Shown: one piece after another, positions 12,801-24,216 of the stretch
How the letters are laid out: every line of letters begins with the position of its first letter
How positions within the stretch are numbered: the stretch's first letter is position 1
Origin: Lotus japonicus
Taxonomy: Eukaryota > Streptophyta > Magnoliopsida > Fabales > Fabaceae
Direction of reading: 5' to 3'
NCBI RefSeq assembly: GCF_012489685.1
Contig: NC_080042.1
Location: 39,623,158-39,687,157 of the forward strand
Length of the DNA stretch: 64,000 nt
Notes under the pieces: model-generated
Database searches by the model: none
Told to the model about the DNA's origin: nothing
What the model saw: the letters and a program-made list of their open reading frames with translations, nothing else
Program-made: the position numbers and the translations under genes

Positions 12801-13333
12801 GAGTCGAGGATGAGAGTGGATGGAGGGATAAGGATGGATGATTAGATATTTAGGGGAGATATTTTCATAAGATATTTTGAGAAGATATTTTTAAAATTGG
12901 TATGAATTGATTTAGACACAGAATGACTTAGCTCATAGAGTTAAGAGAAAAATATAGGGGTGATATAAAATTATCCCAAAAATTAAGATGAACTCTATGA
13001 AATGGTAAAATATAAATTTGAATCACTTTGAACAAAATAAAACGATCCATGAACCAACTACTGAGTAAAAACTGAGTTAAAGAATAATTGTGAGACAATT
13101 ATAGCAAATATGATGTCGTCATATTATGCGTCTGAGCTAAGTATAAATTATAGGAAAAATGACAATAATAATTATTATCATTTGAGGAGAAAATATTTTG
13201 GAATGACCTGCTCCAAAATCTGACACAAAACTGATTAAGGAAATATTCTCCGGATGAGAAAACTTCATTTACGGAAAAGATTTATAGAGACGAAAGGATT
13301 AAAACTACGCAGACGGAAACTCCGGAAGGAGCT
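9862..13333 (-). repeat. 5' LTR of the LARD-like element, truncated
   Basis: It is homologous to 1-8495 after removing the copia insertion. The minus-strand 3' end (...GGGGCGTTACA at 9862) is intact, but about 225 bases of the 5' end, matching 8496-8720, are missing at 13333. It preserves the empty copia target (GGTGATGAGG) near 12645. Confidence 0.85.
10612..10992. repeat. 57-bp minisatellite, second LTR copy
   Basis: Seven units in the same order and with mostly the same variants as 681-1042, but unit 3 is full length here, which explains most of the length difference. Confidence 0.9.
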
Positions 13334-13550
13334 TTCTTCAGAACGAAGTTTTATCGTCCGACGTTCACGGCAAAAAGTAGTTTTTCGGGGCAAATTAACT
13401 TACACTGCTTTTGGATCGTTTTTCCCTAATGATAGAGATTTGTTTTGAGTTCTGGAATTCTGTCGCCAGAATCTCGCTTAGAATTCACCGTTGAACGTGC
13501 TGCAAAAATCGGAATCGCGAAATATTCATTTTCCCACGATTTCACCTTCC

Positions 13551-13559
13551 TATAAATAG
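13551..13559 (+). promoter_or_regulatory. LTR TATA box
   Basis: TATAAATAG lies at the same relative place as the TATA boxes of the other two Tekay-type LTRs, upstream of a purine-rich leader ending in TCGAG|GTAACT at 13688/13689. Confidence 0.65.
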
Positions 13560-14362
13560 TAAAAAAATCAAAATATCTTCCATTCCACCACATAGAGGCC
13601 GCGAGTTGAGGAGAGAAAAGAGGAGAGGAGAATTTCTCCGAAACTTGACCGATCTTCGAGCTGTTTGTCCCTACTTCAAGGTATCGAGGTAACTAACTTG
13701 ATTCTTACCTCTGATCATTGTTTCTACTGCGTTTCTTTATCTCTTTCTGAGCTCAAAGTTTCAAGCTTTTTGTAAAACTATCCTTTTTTCTCGATTTTTC
13801 GCTTGGGATATCTTCTATACTTGCCCAACAACCTAGAACACTCGCCGTTATTCGCCGATTTTGATCGAGTTGTCAAAGATCTGAAAAACTGCTGAGAAAA
13901 CCCATTTGTGCACATATCGAACCTTTAATGTCGAAAAGTCACAATCCGACTTAGTGCCTTTAGGATTAGTTGCTACAAATGTCGTTAGGAATATCGCTAT
14001 CAAATTTGTTTTCCGAAGTTTTAACTTTGAGTTTTTGAGCTTTAATTTTGGACCAAAATGCCCCTAACTAGTCGTAATTCGATCCGTTCGTCCGAAAAAT
14101 TTTCCGACAATTTCTTTACCCTAGTTTTACCCTAAAACAACCTTGTAATTAAATTAGATCGAAGAAAAAGCGCCGGAGCCTTTTTCCTCTTGTGGCCGAG
14201 AGCATGCTTTAGTGGGGGGGGTTTCGTTTGCGAAAACTTGTCCTTTCGTGCTCGATTTTCGTACTCTGAAGCTTCAATGCTTTGTCTATAGTTAATTGGT
14301 TGTATTGTGATCGAGCTAATCGATTTTGTTTGGATTTCTGCTTTGTTTTCTCCGGGGTTCAG

Positions 14363-14434
14363 TTGAAGGAACTTTGGGTTTTACCGAGCATTTGTGTGAA
14401 GAGAACCTAAACCAAGAGGCTGGAGCAACTCGAG
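14363..14434 (+). other. Exon-like block in LTR leader (72 nt)
   Basis: The block is bounded by CAG and GTTAGG and aligns in position with 78-nt blocks at 24139-24216 and 49887-49964 (minus). The six-base length difference is a multiple of three. It contains no ATG. It is inferred to be an internal leader exon; there is no transcript evidence. Confidence 0.4.
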
Positions 14435-15651
14435 GTTAGGGCAACTTACCTATTAGCTAAAGACTGCATGATAGGCGTCGATAAATTCGACTTATGTTTT
14501 ACTTTGATATTGATTATGATGATGAATTAATGTTATGATGTTTTCCATGACTTATGATATTGAGATGTTATTGAATTGTGCGTTTTGACGCGACTTCGGA
14601 GTGGAGAATCACTGAACTGGTTACTTTTGATCTTTCGGGTTGGGGAAACAACCCTAGGCAAGTCCAAACCCGAGGGTTGAGACTTAGCCATCGTTTGTAT
14701 ACTTAGACTTTCCCCGGGGTTACATTTGGTGGGATTTTGGTAAACTTAGAATGACTAGAATCTTGGAAACTAGAGACCTTAGGGAACTTAGTGGTCAAGA
14801 ATAAAACTCATAACTTGATTAATTCAACTCGAAACATATTTATTAATGAATAAAACCATAGGGAACTTAAATGGGTTAGGATTGCGAAAGACGGGGAAAT
14901 GTCGACAAGTCTTGTAGCTATTTGGGAATTGGGGAAAACCACGGATGCAATCCACGGTGAAGACGGGCGGTCACCGTGTACTCTAGTACTCTTCCATTGG
15001 GGTTTGTGTCGTATTGGCCGACATTAAACACTTGGGTTTATTGGGATCTTTTACTTATAGAGTTTTGGAACAAAAGAGAAACGAAACTTGACTTCATAAA
15101 TGAAATTCATAATGCATTAACCAAAGATAGAACATCTTCAAATAGTAATAACAATTTCTTGGAAAAGACTTAGGATCTGATATAAGTTTGAAAACGGGAA
15201 GTGTCGGCGATCCTAGCGTTGTGACTGGGACAGTCACTCAGTGTAGATATCACTCCTGATTTGTTAAGCGTTGGTTCGATCATCAAGAAGATGAGTCGTT
15301 GTGACGAGGAGTCACAGAATGCGAGCAGCAATCTCTCTAATCGTTGATGAGTTGTTTGGCCATCGAGATGGTGAGCCAGGGTAACTTGAAAGGTCACTGA
15401 GTACGAGATGCATTCTTTTGCTCGTGGAGCAGTTTGGTTGGCCATCGAGACGGTGAGCCAAAGTGACTAGGGAAGTTACCAAGTGCGACTAGCACTTCCT
15501 TGTGTACCTTAGGGTATTGTAGAGACAATGTACTCTAGCTAGACACGCGTACCTTGGTGAGGACGATTCGTTGTTTGGCTAACCATATTGCATTCATGCA
15601 TACATTTCTTGGAAAGTGTGCTGCTTTCCGAAGGACGATCTCAGATCGGAC

Positions 15652-15741
15652 TTCATCGGAGCGAGATGCTTCACAGGAGCGTGCTGCTTCACAGGAGCGA
15701 GATGCTTCATAAAAGCGAGATGCTTTAGCGGAGCGAGATGC
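15652..15741 (+). repeat. 18-bp minisatellite, five units
   Basis: Five units of the form TTCACAGGAGCGAGATGC with few differences. It occupies about the same part of the LTR as the 36-bp repeats at 48911-49222, suggesting a repeat-prone site in this LTR type. Confidence 0.85.
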
Positions 15742-16028
15742 TTGGCTCGTCCCATCCGTCGAGATGGTGACATTTTATCCGGATCATCTTTTGAGCATGA
15801 CATTGCATTGGCACGCCATGCACCTAACTATAATTGTTGATGTGTTGAAGATCCAATTGTCATTTGTGATTTGATGTTGATAAATATGCTATGTATATAC
15901 CTTAGGGTAGGCAATACATAAGTTATACGTATATATACAACATATATATATACCCTCTTATTCTTCAAATGTTGGTTGTATATCTATTGTATACTGTAAG
16001 TTGACCCTAGCGCCTTGGCTTTGTTTGT

Positions 16029-16145
16029 ATGTCTGTGTTTGGGTGGTCGGCCTGCTGCCAGACGTTCGACAGCTGGTTCGTGATGATTCGTCACTCGGGG
16101 AGGACCAGGAGTGTAATGACCCGGACTGAATGCAAGACCAGATGA
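16029..16145 (+). pseudogene. Relic of the LTR-encoded accessory ORF
   Basis: The first ATG after the conserved TTGACCCT boundary (16001) opens 38 codons. The peptide contains DSWFVMIRHSGRTR, which lines up with GDWFTMVSPSGGTR of the full-length versions. It then terminates, and most of the downstream coding block, including the PPPPP and acidic segments, is deleted. It is therefore an old, broken homologue in a third LTR lineage. Confidence 0.45.
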
Positions 16146-16611
16146 GGGTCGATGCTGGAAGTATATAGGTTGGGTGTTAGTGTCATAGCTCTGATTTTCA
16201 TTTCTTATTTTGGGGCAGGGTAGGTCCCCGACTATTAACTTTTTGTGTGGTTCTCTTCCATGAGGATCATAGGGAGTTTGTCGGACATAGGAGGTCCTTT
16301 GGAGGCCATTTTGGGGCCGACTTTCTCTTGGATGACTGTAGGTAAAACTTTTTACTTACACTACTGGTTCTGTACATATTTGCCTACGGGCACACTACTT
16401 TAGGGTCACTGCGAGTGCGCGTGACGTTGACGTGCAGCTGAGGCTGTACCTGTTTATACTTGTTTGTACATCGGTTAGTTTAGTTGCTCGGTTATGTCTT
16501 TGCTTTCTATCGATTTATTTAAAAGGAATCGAATGAAAAAAAAATACCTACTTCTCCACTTTGTTTTATTTTTGAGTTACTAAAGTGACACCCGGAAATC
16601 GGGGTGTTACA

Positions 16612-18467
16612 GAATCGTTCCACCATATACAAATCGTGTGGCAAACAGCAATCGGTGGCACCTCATCAGATCAATCGGAAAGGACGCAATTGATGGATTG
16701 GTGAGAAGTAGGTGGAAAGAGTAAGCAATGAAGAAGGAGATGAATGGTACGATAAAGTGGGTAGAAAGGGAAGGAAAACACGCTAAGCCAGCTAGGGTTG
16801 ATTGGAGATGGGGAGAAAGAGTTTGGAGATAGAAACGACGTCGTTTCTAATTCCGAAACACAAAAAAAAAGTGATAGCTGGCGCAATCCAATTGGTTTTC
16901 TTTTAGCTACAGTGAAAGTGGAACTCACAAATAAGAAGTACTCCCTCTGTTCCTAAATAACTGACATTATTTCTAGCTGAATTTTGTTCCTAATTATCTG
17001 CCACTTTACTTCAAGAGAGCATTAATTGTACTTTACCAATTGTACCCTTCATTTATAGGTGGTAGGAAAATTGAAAAGTTAAAATTAATAAGAGAGATAA
17101 ATGGTATAATAGGAAGTTAAATAATAGTTTTAATAAAACAAGAAGAACATTAGTAGTAGATAGATACTAATATTTCCGCACCATTCACATGGGATCTACA
17201 AAGTCTTAAATAAACTAGGTTATTGGATTGGATAAGAACTAATTAAAGAGCCGTAGATTCGCTTCATTCATCTCACTTTTCCACGAGAAATCGCTTTCAA
17301 AACTACAACGTCTTGCCCGGGAAATTGCTTAACGGCGTCACGTGAACGAGTGAAGATCATCTGTCTTACAACTCTGTCTCCTACCCTGTCCTTCCAATAA
17401 AAATATGACACGTCATTTAAAATTTACACATCAACTTTCACCCTCTTCACATTTAGTTAACGGTGTTAATTAACGTTGAACCTTTTTCTTCTTTATCTTC
17501 CAATAACCACTGCCGGCCCTTCTTTCTCTCTGTGGAATCCTCCGACTATGCCAACGCAATAATGGCACCTTGCTTCCATCGATTTCTCTATTCTGAGTTC
17601 CATAAATCATTATATTATTTTATCTTATTGTCCAAAATTTCCAAAGTTTAGAGAGACAAAGTCTACCATCAAACCCAGTTTAAAAGGATCTTGCAGCCCA
17701 TGGTGGTGGTTTTGAATCTGTGGATTGGAGAAGCAAAAGGTGCCCACGAGACAGGAAGAAAGGGAAGCCACCGCTTCAATGGACTGATTCGTTGAGCCCA
17801 TCACTACTTCAACAGATCTGGGTATTTTAATTTGGGTTCATGGTCTCCTTCATTATTGTCGGGTGATTCTTCATCATCGCTAACTGGGTAAACATTGCAG
17901 CCCAGTGAAATTGAATGACGCACCAGTGACATTTACGTCATCGCCACAGACCAAAATGACGAGTTGGTGTGGTGCTATTCAGATGAGGGAAAAATTAGGC
18001 ATTGAAGATGATGAGCACGAAGAGATGAGTGGAGAAGAGTTAATCGATGCCCAATTTGTTTGGGTTCGTTTTCATTGAAAAGGAAAAGTGCCTGAGAAAT
18101 TTGATAAACGGTGTCAACCTGGATGAATGTGTGATGTGGATTAATTTCATGATGTGTCAAAATTTTAGTGGAAGGACAGGAAAAATGACAGGAACTGAAG
18201 ACAGATGATCTTTACTCGTATAACTCCACGTGAACAACAACCACTTCCTCCACGTCACCATCTCATTTCACAATATGGGAAACTTGAACGCAGAGAAACG
18301 AATTTTGAGTGATTTGAGAACAAGACGTACACTTCCTCATTTGCAACAAGATTCGTTGAGAGCAACATTTGTAAGGATTCTGAGCAATTTCCATCATTGG
18401 CAAAGTGCAAATTGCAAGAAGCTGATACGAAAAACAAAGAAACTCCGCATGAAATTCCAATTCCAGC
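16612..18467. other. Host intergenic and upstream region
   Basis: No convincing gene. It contains a MITE-like end at 16939, an A/T-rich stretch, G-box-like CACGTG near 17340, and short open frames (for example from 18274) without recognisable domains. The right part is the presumed promoter and 5' leader of the choline-transporter-like gene. Confidence 0.6.
16939..17180 (+). mobile_element. Stowaway-like MITE remnant
   Basis: TA followed by CTCCCTCTGTTCCTAAAT at 16941 is the characteristic terminal repeat of Tc1/mariner-type plant MITEs. I do not see the matching inverted GAGGGAG end, so the element is truncated or its right end has decayed; the end coordinate is a guess. Confidence 0.45.
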
Positions 18468-19350
18468 ATGGCTAGTTTGAAGAAATTGAACGTGAACACT
18501 GTCATGGATGGAGAGAGATTCCAAGTACAAGTTCAACAAGCCACTAACACCATCAAGGTTCTTTCTTCTTCAATCTGCGTTTTTTGGTCCCCACTTTGTA
18601 AATTTTTCTTCGCCTGCAAGATGCTCTGTTTCCTAGACATGTTTCTTGTGTCACACTCTCTTATCTTGCTTGTTCATTTGTCATGAAAAAATGATTATAC
18701 AAGTCAACAAAGTGTTTGTCTATAATCGCTCCCTGGCTCCCTGCACTACTTAAATTGGTAGAAACATGTTCATGTCAACAAGGTGTTTGTTTTTTGTTCA
18801 GACTGAAGATTCAAGCTTTCAGAACAGAACACTGCCGGGATATATTTTGACGAAGCTGTGTGGAATTCTTTTCTACCTGAACTTGATTCTGGATGCACTC
18901 TTTGTAATTATTCTCACCATCTATGGCCATGTCCCTCGTTCAGAAACCCACCATTTCCACCCAATGAAGTGGTACCCTCCACTCTTGATTTCAACAGCAT
19001 GTGCTGGTATTCTTGGTTTCACTTGGCAAAGGATCACTGTTAGGAACCCCACAGTAGCTATAAAAGCAGTGTTTTGGGTGAGTCCCCTGCTTACTTGTGC
19101 AATGGGAATTTTGTTTGTGTACATTGAATCTGGAGTGGGTCTTGCATTTGGTGTAGTTGCTTTGGTTTCTACATGGGTTCAATCCCTTTATGGTTGTTGG
19201 GCCAGCCCGAGATTTGAATATGCCACCAGAATCTTCTCAGTTTCAATTAGTGATCCTCCTGCAAGAAGCATTAGGTTGAGGATTTCATCAATCCTCATTG
19301 GTGTTCTTTATTGTTGTAGTCTTGTGTTTGAAAACAGAACCAAATTAGCT
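18468..19350 (+). pseudogene. Choline transporter-like (CTL/PNS1, SLC44-type) gene, 5' fragment
   Basis: Two exons can be read. Exon 1 runs from ATG 18468 (or the in-frame ATG 18504, MDGERFQVQV) to 18557; the intron 18558-18801 has GT and AG ends; exon 2 starts at 18802 in the same phase. Exon 2 encodes several hydrophobic segments with family-like stretches such as WYPPLLISTACAGILGFTWQ, AVFWVSPLLTCAMGILFV and SLYGCWASPRFEYATRI. The family consists of multi-pass membrane proteins linked to choline transport and membrane trafficking, usually much longer with ~10 membrane segments. Here the coding sequence stops matching after NRTKLA at about 19350, where antisense Tat RNase H begins; the frame runs on to a chance stop at 19410. 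The C-terminal half is not in this window, so the gene is broken. Confidence 0.75.
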
Positions 19351-19853
19351 ATTACCCCCAGATCTTTTGCTGTGATGAGCCCGGCTATGCAGGCCTCGTA
19401 CTCTGCCTGATTGTTGGTCACGGAAAAGCCAAAACGGAGGGATTGCTCCACTATCATCCCTGTGCTGCTCTGCAAGACTATACCCGCTCCGCCTCCTTTC
19501 TTGTTGCTCGACCCATCCACATGGATGGTCCAGGTCACCTCGGGGTGGGCTTCGTTTTCGTCGGTCATCTCTACTATGAAGTCCGCCAAGACTTGTGCTT
19601 TGACGGCTTGCCTGGGCTCATAGAGAATGTCGTGTTCTGATAGCTCGATCGACCAACCTACCATGCGACCAGCTAGGTCTGGTTTGTGAAGTACTTGGTG
19701 TACCGGTTGGTTGGTCCGAACCGTTATGGGGTGGGCTTGGAAGTATCGTCGAAGGTGTCGTGCGGTGGTGAGCAAGGTAAGGGCCACTTTCTCGAGTGTT
19801 TGATATCTTACTCCAGCTCCCTTGAGTGCCCGACTGACGAAGTAGACCGGTTG
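19351..19853 (-). pseudogene. Tat RNase H and archaeal-type RNase H (truncated)
   Basis: After the TGA that ends the RT frame the sequence continues in register with RNase H, including the segment from YFVSRAL to LADFIVEM, then the second RNase H with TIHVDGSSNKKGGGAGIVL and NNQAEYEACIAGL. It breaks off after AKDLGV at the junction with the choline-transporter fragment near 19351; the antisense frame continues a few codons into that gene before stopping at 19308. Confidence 0.8.
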
Positions 19854-20855
19854 CTATTGTCCCACTTCTTCCCGCACAAGTACCGAGCTTATCTCTTTAT
19901 CCCTTACCGCCAGGTATAAGTACAACCTTTCCCGCGGTGTAGGACTCGAAAGGATTGGAGGGGTAGAGAGCACTTCTTTGAGTTTGGTGAAGGCGGTTTC
20001 AGCTTCTTCAGTCCACTCGAAATTCGCGCCCTTGCGGAGTAGAGCATAGAAAGGTAGGGATCTCAGTGCGGCCTTGGGGAGGAACCGTCCTATTGCTGCC
20101 ATCCTTCCAGCCAGCTGCTGGACTTCTTTCAGGAATCGTGGGCTTCTCATGTCTTTGATTGCATTGCATTTATCAGGGTTTACTTCGATTCCACTGTCAG
20201 TGAGCATGTATCCGAGGAACTTCCCGCTTCGAACTCCGAAGGTGCACTTCTTCGGATTTAAACGCATGTTGAACTTGGATAGTTGCTCGAAGACGACTGC
20301 CAGGTCCGCGGCGTGGTCTCCTCCTTTCGGGGTCTTCACAATGATGTCATCGATATACACCTCTACTGACTTTCCTATCAAGTTGCCGAAGATCTTTGTC
20401 ATCATCTTTTGATAGGTAGCGACCGCGTTCTTCAAGCCGAACGGAAGCATTGTATAACAATAAGTTCCTTGGTCGGTAACGAAAGCCGTCTTCTCCTCGT
20501 CCTCCCTATACATAGGTATCTGATTGTACCCCGAGTAAGCGTCCATCAGGGAGAGGTACTCGTATCCTGAGGAGTTATCGACCAGCGCGTCGATAAAGGG
20601 CAAGGGAAAAGCGTCCTTCGGACACGCCTTGTTTAAGTCGGTATATTCCACACACATGCGCCATTTCCCATTTGATTTCTTGACTAGAACGATATTTGAC
20701 AACCACATGTAGGAGCTCCTTTGACTGCTCCTTGATAATACCCTATTTCTCAGCACTAATTTGTCTCTTTTTTTGTGAGACTGGTCTGTGTTTTGACAAG
20801 TAATCGGTGGCAGCAGAAAGAGGGATCGATCCCTGGCATGTCGGAGGGTGACCAA
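19854..20855 (-). pseudogene. Tat reverse transcriptase
   Basis: RT fingers and palm are recognisable: NIVLVKKSNGKWRMCVEYTD, DLNKACPKDAFPLP, the catalytic VYIDDIIVK and LGYMLTDSGIEVNP. The first ~50 residues do not look like RT, indicating a frameshift near 20750, and the frame ends in a premature TGA before the RNase H. Confidence 0.85.
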
Positions 20856-20901
20856 GCAAAAAGTTTGTTGTTGTCGATTAGTAGTTTCTCCATGCGGATA
20901 G

Positions 20902-22014
20902 TCAGGTCATCTGCCATCTCCTTCGCAATCTTGGTAGTGTCCCCAACAGTGGGCCTATCTGAATAGCACGAGTTTCTCCATCTGGTTGTAGTCGTCTGTC
21001 CTCCCTTGACTGGTCCACTCTAGGGTCTAGATCGGTCATGAAGTTGCTATGGTGGTACTGGCGGGGCTCCTTTTCCCGAGTCAAGTTTGCTTTCTTCCTT
21101 TTTCGTTCTTCCCTTGCCAGGCGGCAGCTGGAGTTGTAGCACCCTCTGGCCATGGCGAGATTTCCTCTGACGGAGATCACTCTACCTGCCCAAGGATACT
21201 TCAGCATAAGATGGTGGGTGGAGATGATGGATCTGTAAATGTTGAGGTTGGGCCTTCCTAAGATTGCATTGTAAGCCCTCAGGCATTCAACCACCAGGAT
21301 CCGGGCCTTAATCGTTCTGCAGTAGTTAGGGTCTCCTGGGGAAAGGCAGGTGTCGAAGTAGCCAAGAGGGAGAACCCTATCTCCTGTAAAGTCGACTAGG
21401 TCGTGTTTGTAAGGAATTAGATCCTTTACCGAGAGGTGTAGGCTCTTGTATGCATCGTAGAACATGATGTCGGTCGAGCTACCCGTATCTACTAGGACTC
21501 TTTTCACCCTTCCATTGCCGATGAGGGCCTCAATGACGATGGGGTCATCTTCCTCGCCGGTGTCGGTGCCGTAATCGTCCTCTGAGAAGCCGACGAAAAT
21601 CTTCTTATTGGAAGTCTCCTGAGGATTTGGCTTTGGTCGTCCTTCTGAATACATAATCATCCTGGTGCTTCTTTTCCGGCTGTTGGAAATGGGGCCTCCT
21701 GCTGCAAAACCACATGCTATCGATCCGATATCCAAAAGATTCATTTCGTGGTGTCTACGCACCTCGTTCTGGCCATGACGATCCGGGCTTCTCCTCCTGT
21801 CAGGGCTCCTTCTTCGTTCGACGCTCCTTCTTCGTTCGACGCTCCGTCTTTGTTTGGGGCTTCTTCTACGCTTGTTCCGTTGAGGGGGATCCCTTGGACG
21901 GTCGTCATAGTGATTACGATGGACGGGTGATCGTGCCTTGTACCTTGTTGGGGAGACGCTTCGCCGCAACGCGGGTGAACGTGGTCGTGGTAGGTCTCCG
22001 GAAGATAGGGCCAC
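20902..22014 (-). pseudogene. Tat gag end and aspartic protease
   Basis: The N-terminal part is rich in Arg-Ser repeats (RRSVERRRSPDRRRSP), a basic nucleic-acid-binding linker. The protease follows with KRVLVDTGSSTDIMFYDAY, whose DTG is the catalytic site, and the C-terminal hydrophobic NAILGRPNLN motif. The frame is open for 370 residues but is cut off from gag upstream by a stop at about 22020 and from RT downstream. Confidence 0.85.
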
Positions 22015-22026
22015 GTACCTAGACAG

Positions 22027-22794
22027 TCATCCTACCCGGACGAGCTCTTCCACCTTGTCCTTTAAGTTGAGGCATTCGTCTGTGTTGTGGCCTGGACTGT
22101 TGTGGAAATCACAAAACCTCTTCGAGTCTAACTTGTCGCCTTTAGTGAGCATGGGTGGAGGTCTGTCTTTAAGGTCGGACGAAGCTTTTTCCCGAAGGAT
22201 TCTTGACAGTGGAGTGTTCAAGGGGGCGTAGTTATCAAATCTTTTCCTCTTTGGTCTTTTTTCTTCACGGGGTCTTTTCTGGTCCAGTTGATTTCGAACG
22301 TGTTGATTGCTTTCTTTCTCCTTCTCCGGAGGCTTGGGTTGGGCCGATATATTGGACGCCCTAAGTGTCACCGCGTCTTCCATGTTGATGTATTTTTCTG
22401 ACCTTTTTTGAAATTCTTCCAGCGTTTTGGCCTTCTTCCCGTCTAGAGAAGTTAGAAACGGGTCGGGCTTCAGTGTCGTTCGTACCAACACTAGTCGTAC
22501 CTGGGGAATTAGGTCTGGAATTTCTCCGGCTTTTTTATTAAAGCGGCTGAGGAAAGCTTTGAGGGACTCATTCTCCCCCTGCTTGACCAAGGCTAGAGTT
22601 TCTTCGGATTTAGGAATGGTCTTGACTGACGAATATTGGGCGTTAAATCTTGCTCCTACTTCTTCCCAACTTTGAAGGCAACCATGGGGTAAGTTCTGAA
22701 ACCAGTTCATCGGTCCCTTGCCTAGGCTTAGGGGGAAAGATCTGCAGAAAATGGGGTCGCTAGCTCCAGCTTACTGCATGGCGCCTACGAAGAA
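22027..22794 (-). pseudogene. Tat gag, C-terminal part
   Basis: It contains a retrotransposon gag domain (MNWFQNLPHGCLQSWEEVGA..., LKAFLSRFNKKAGEIP) and ends with a zinc-knuckle-like FCDFHNSPGHNTDECLNLK. Upstream it reads through an in-frame TAA near 22774 towards the GTTGA insertion point, from where it continues in the gag N-terminal part on the far side of the Tekay element. Confidence 0.8.
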
Positions 22795-23506
22795 GTTGAT
22801 GTAAGACCCAAGTTTTTAAGCTTATGCTAAGTGAATAAAATCTTATTCACGATTAGGGTTGATGTATTGTGAAGGGAAACCTAAACAAGAGTTTACTAAA
22901 TGAAATAAATTTATGAAGGAGAAAGTTCAGGAAAAGTTTAAGGATTGCATCATGATCGATAAAAGTTATAGCACGATCGTTATACGCTTAAACCTAGGTC
23001 AGAAACCCTAGTAAATAGCTAGTTTACACTTAAAGTCACGATGGAAGCTAATTCCAAAAATCTTCAGAGAAACGTTAGAACTTCTCTTATTCCATATATA
23101 ACAAGCGGTTCGATGCGAAACTCTAGGATCTACGAACGTCCGATTCCAATCATCGGAAGTTTGCCGAAACCAAAACCCTGGTAGTTCGAAAACCCTAGAA
23201 TCAACCGACGATGAAGACTTTTTCTATTCAGAGCTTCAAATTAAGATTCTACACGCGTAAACCCATTTCTCTTGATGATTTCAATCTTTCTTCAGAAGGA
23301 AGTTTTCTATTCCGACATTCGATGCAAAAAGTAACTTATCGGGTAAAATAGTTTTACACCGACTTTACATTAGTTACCAAAAATACAAGGAGACCTCATT
23401 TTAGTTTTGGAATTCTTTCGCCAAAACCTATCTTAGAATTCACGGAGAATGAAGCCGGAAAAATCAGATTCGCGAAACTTTCATTTTACCGCGTTTTTCC
23501 AACCTC

Positions 23507-23515
23507 TATATATAG
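23507..23515 (+). promoter_or_regulatory. LTR TATA box (5' LTR)
   Basis: TATATATAG; transcription would start around 23540. The same box is at 32027-32035 in the 3' LTR. Confidence 0.7.
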
Positions 23516-24138
23516 CCAAGAAATGAGAAAAAAACACAAAAACTCACCCATTTTCTTCCAAGAGGCCACGAGTTTGCTAAGAGGAGGAGGAGAAGAGATT
23601 TTCTTCATTTCTTGCTTGATCGTTGATCCAACAGTTGCTACTTCAAGGTTTCGAGGTATAGTCGCTAATCCTTACCTCTGATCGTCTTTTCCATAGCTTT
23701 TCTCTATGTCTTTCTGTGCTCATAGTTTTGAGGTTTTTGCAAAACTATCCTGAATACTTCATTTTTGATTCTAAACATCTTCCCTACGTTCTCCTGAGTA
23801 TGTTTAGCTAATAATACTCCGCCGATTCTCGAAAAATATTGACCAAAATACCCCTGCGACAGTTTTTGATCCGATAATTTTTCCGAGTTTAGAATACCCT
23901 TAGTTACGGCTAATGATAGCATAGGAACCAAGTTTGATCGAAGAAAAATCGAACCCCACAATTACCAATAGTGGCCGAGCACCCTAAGGGGAGGGAGGAA
24001 AATTCCTTTTTCGAAAACTTGTCCTTTCACGCTAGATTATCGTACCTCGGAGTATGTATTACTTCGGGTAACCTTAGTGAGCATTGATAGCTTAGTTTCC
24101 GATAGATTTTGATTGATTTATGTGGTTTTGCTCAAAAG

Positions 24139-24216
24139 GTGCTTTTGGGGAATTTCCTGAAGAGCAAGGCTTTGCTTGTGAAGAGGAGTTGGAAGATCAC
24201 CCTGGAGAATCTTCAA
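24139..24216 (+). other. Exon-like block in LTR leader (78 nt)
   Basis: Preceded by TTTTGCTCAAAAG and followed by GTGAGAGC. It matches in length and boundaries the block at 49887-49964 on the minus strand of the other Tekay element and has no ATG. It is absent from the 3' LTR of the same element because of the 812 bp deletion. Confidence 0.5.

Larger units (their letters stand above)
1..13333 (-). mobile_element. Non-autonomous large-LTR retrotransposon (LARD-like), minus strand, interrupted
   Basis: Two long direct copies, 1-8720 and 9862-13333, flank a 1.1 kb non-coding interior. Position 1 aligns with 9933, so about 71 bases of the 3' LTR lie left of the window. On the minus strand the 5' LTR ends in ...GGGGCGTTACA, followed after three bases by a TGGTATCAGAGC primer site; the 3' LTR begins TGTAAGACC after a G-rich tract. 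No gag or pol remains, so it must have moved with enzymes supplied in trans, most plausibly by a gypsy chromovirus because primer site and LTR ends resemble the Tekay elements further right. The 5' LTR lacks its first ~225 bases and is fused at 13333 to another LTR. Target duplications cannot be checked. Confidence 0.8.
13334..16611 (+). repeat. 3' part of a Tekay-like LTR, plus strand
   Basis: It resembles the LTRs at 22800-26673 and 47223-51452 (minus): CTTTCTTCAGAA...GAAGTTTT near the start, a TATA box at 13551, conserved splice-like sites, a short tandem repeat, an AGTTGACCCT block, and the end ...CGGGGTGTTACA at 16611. The first part of the LTR is absent, and no primer site or internal region follows 16611, so it is a truncated LTR, perhaps a solo-LTR remnant. 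Confidence 0.8.

Noticed and set aside
18274..18475. Short frame upstream of the choline-transporter-like gene
   Set aside because: No family resemblance; it is likely leader or intergenic sequence. The start at 18468 in another frame fits the exon-intron phase.
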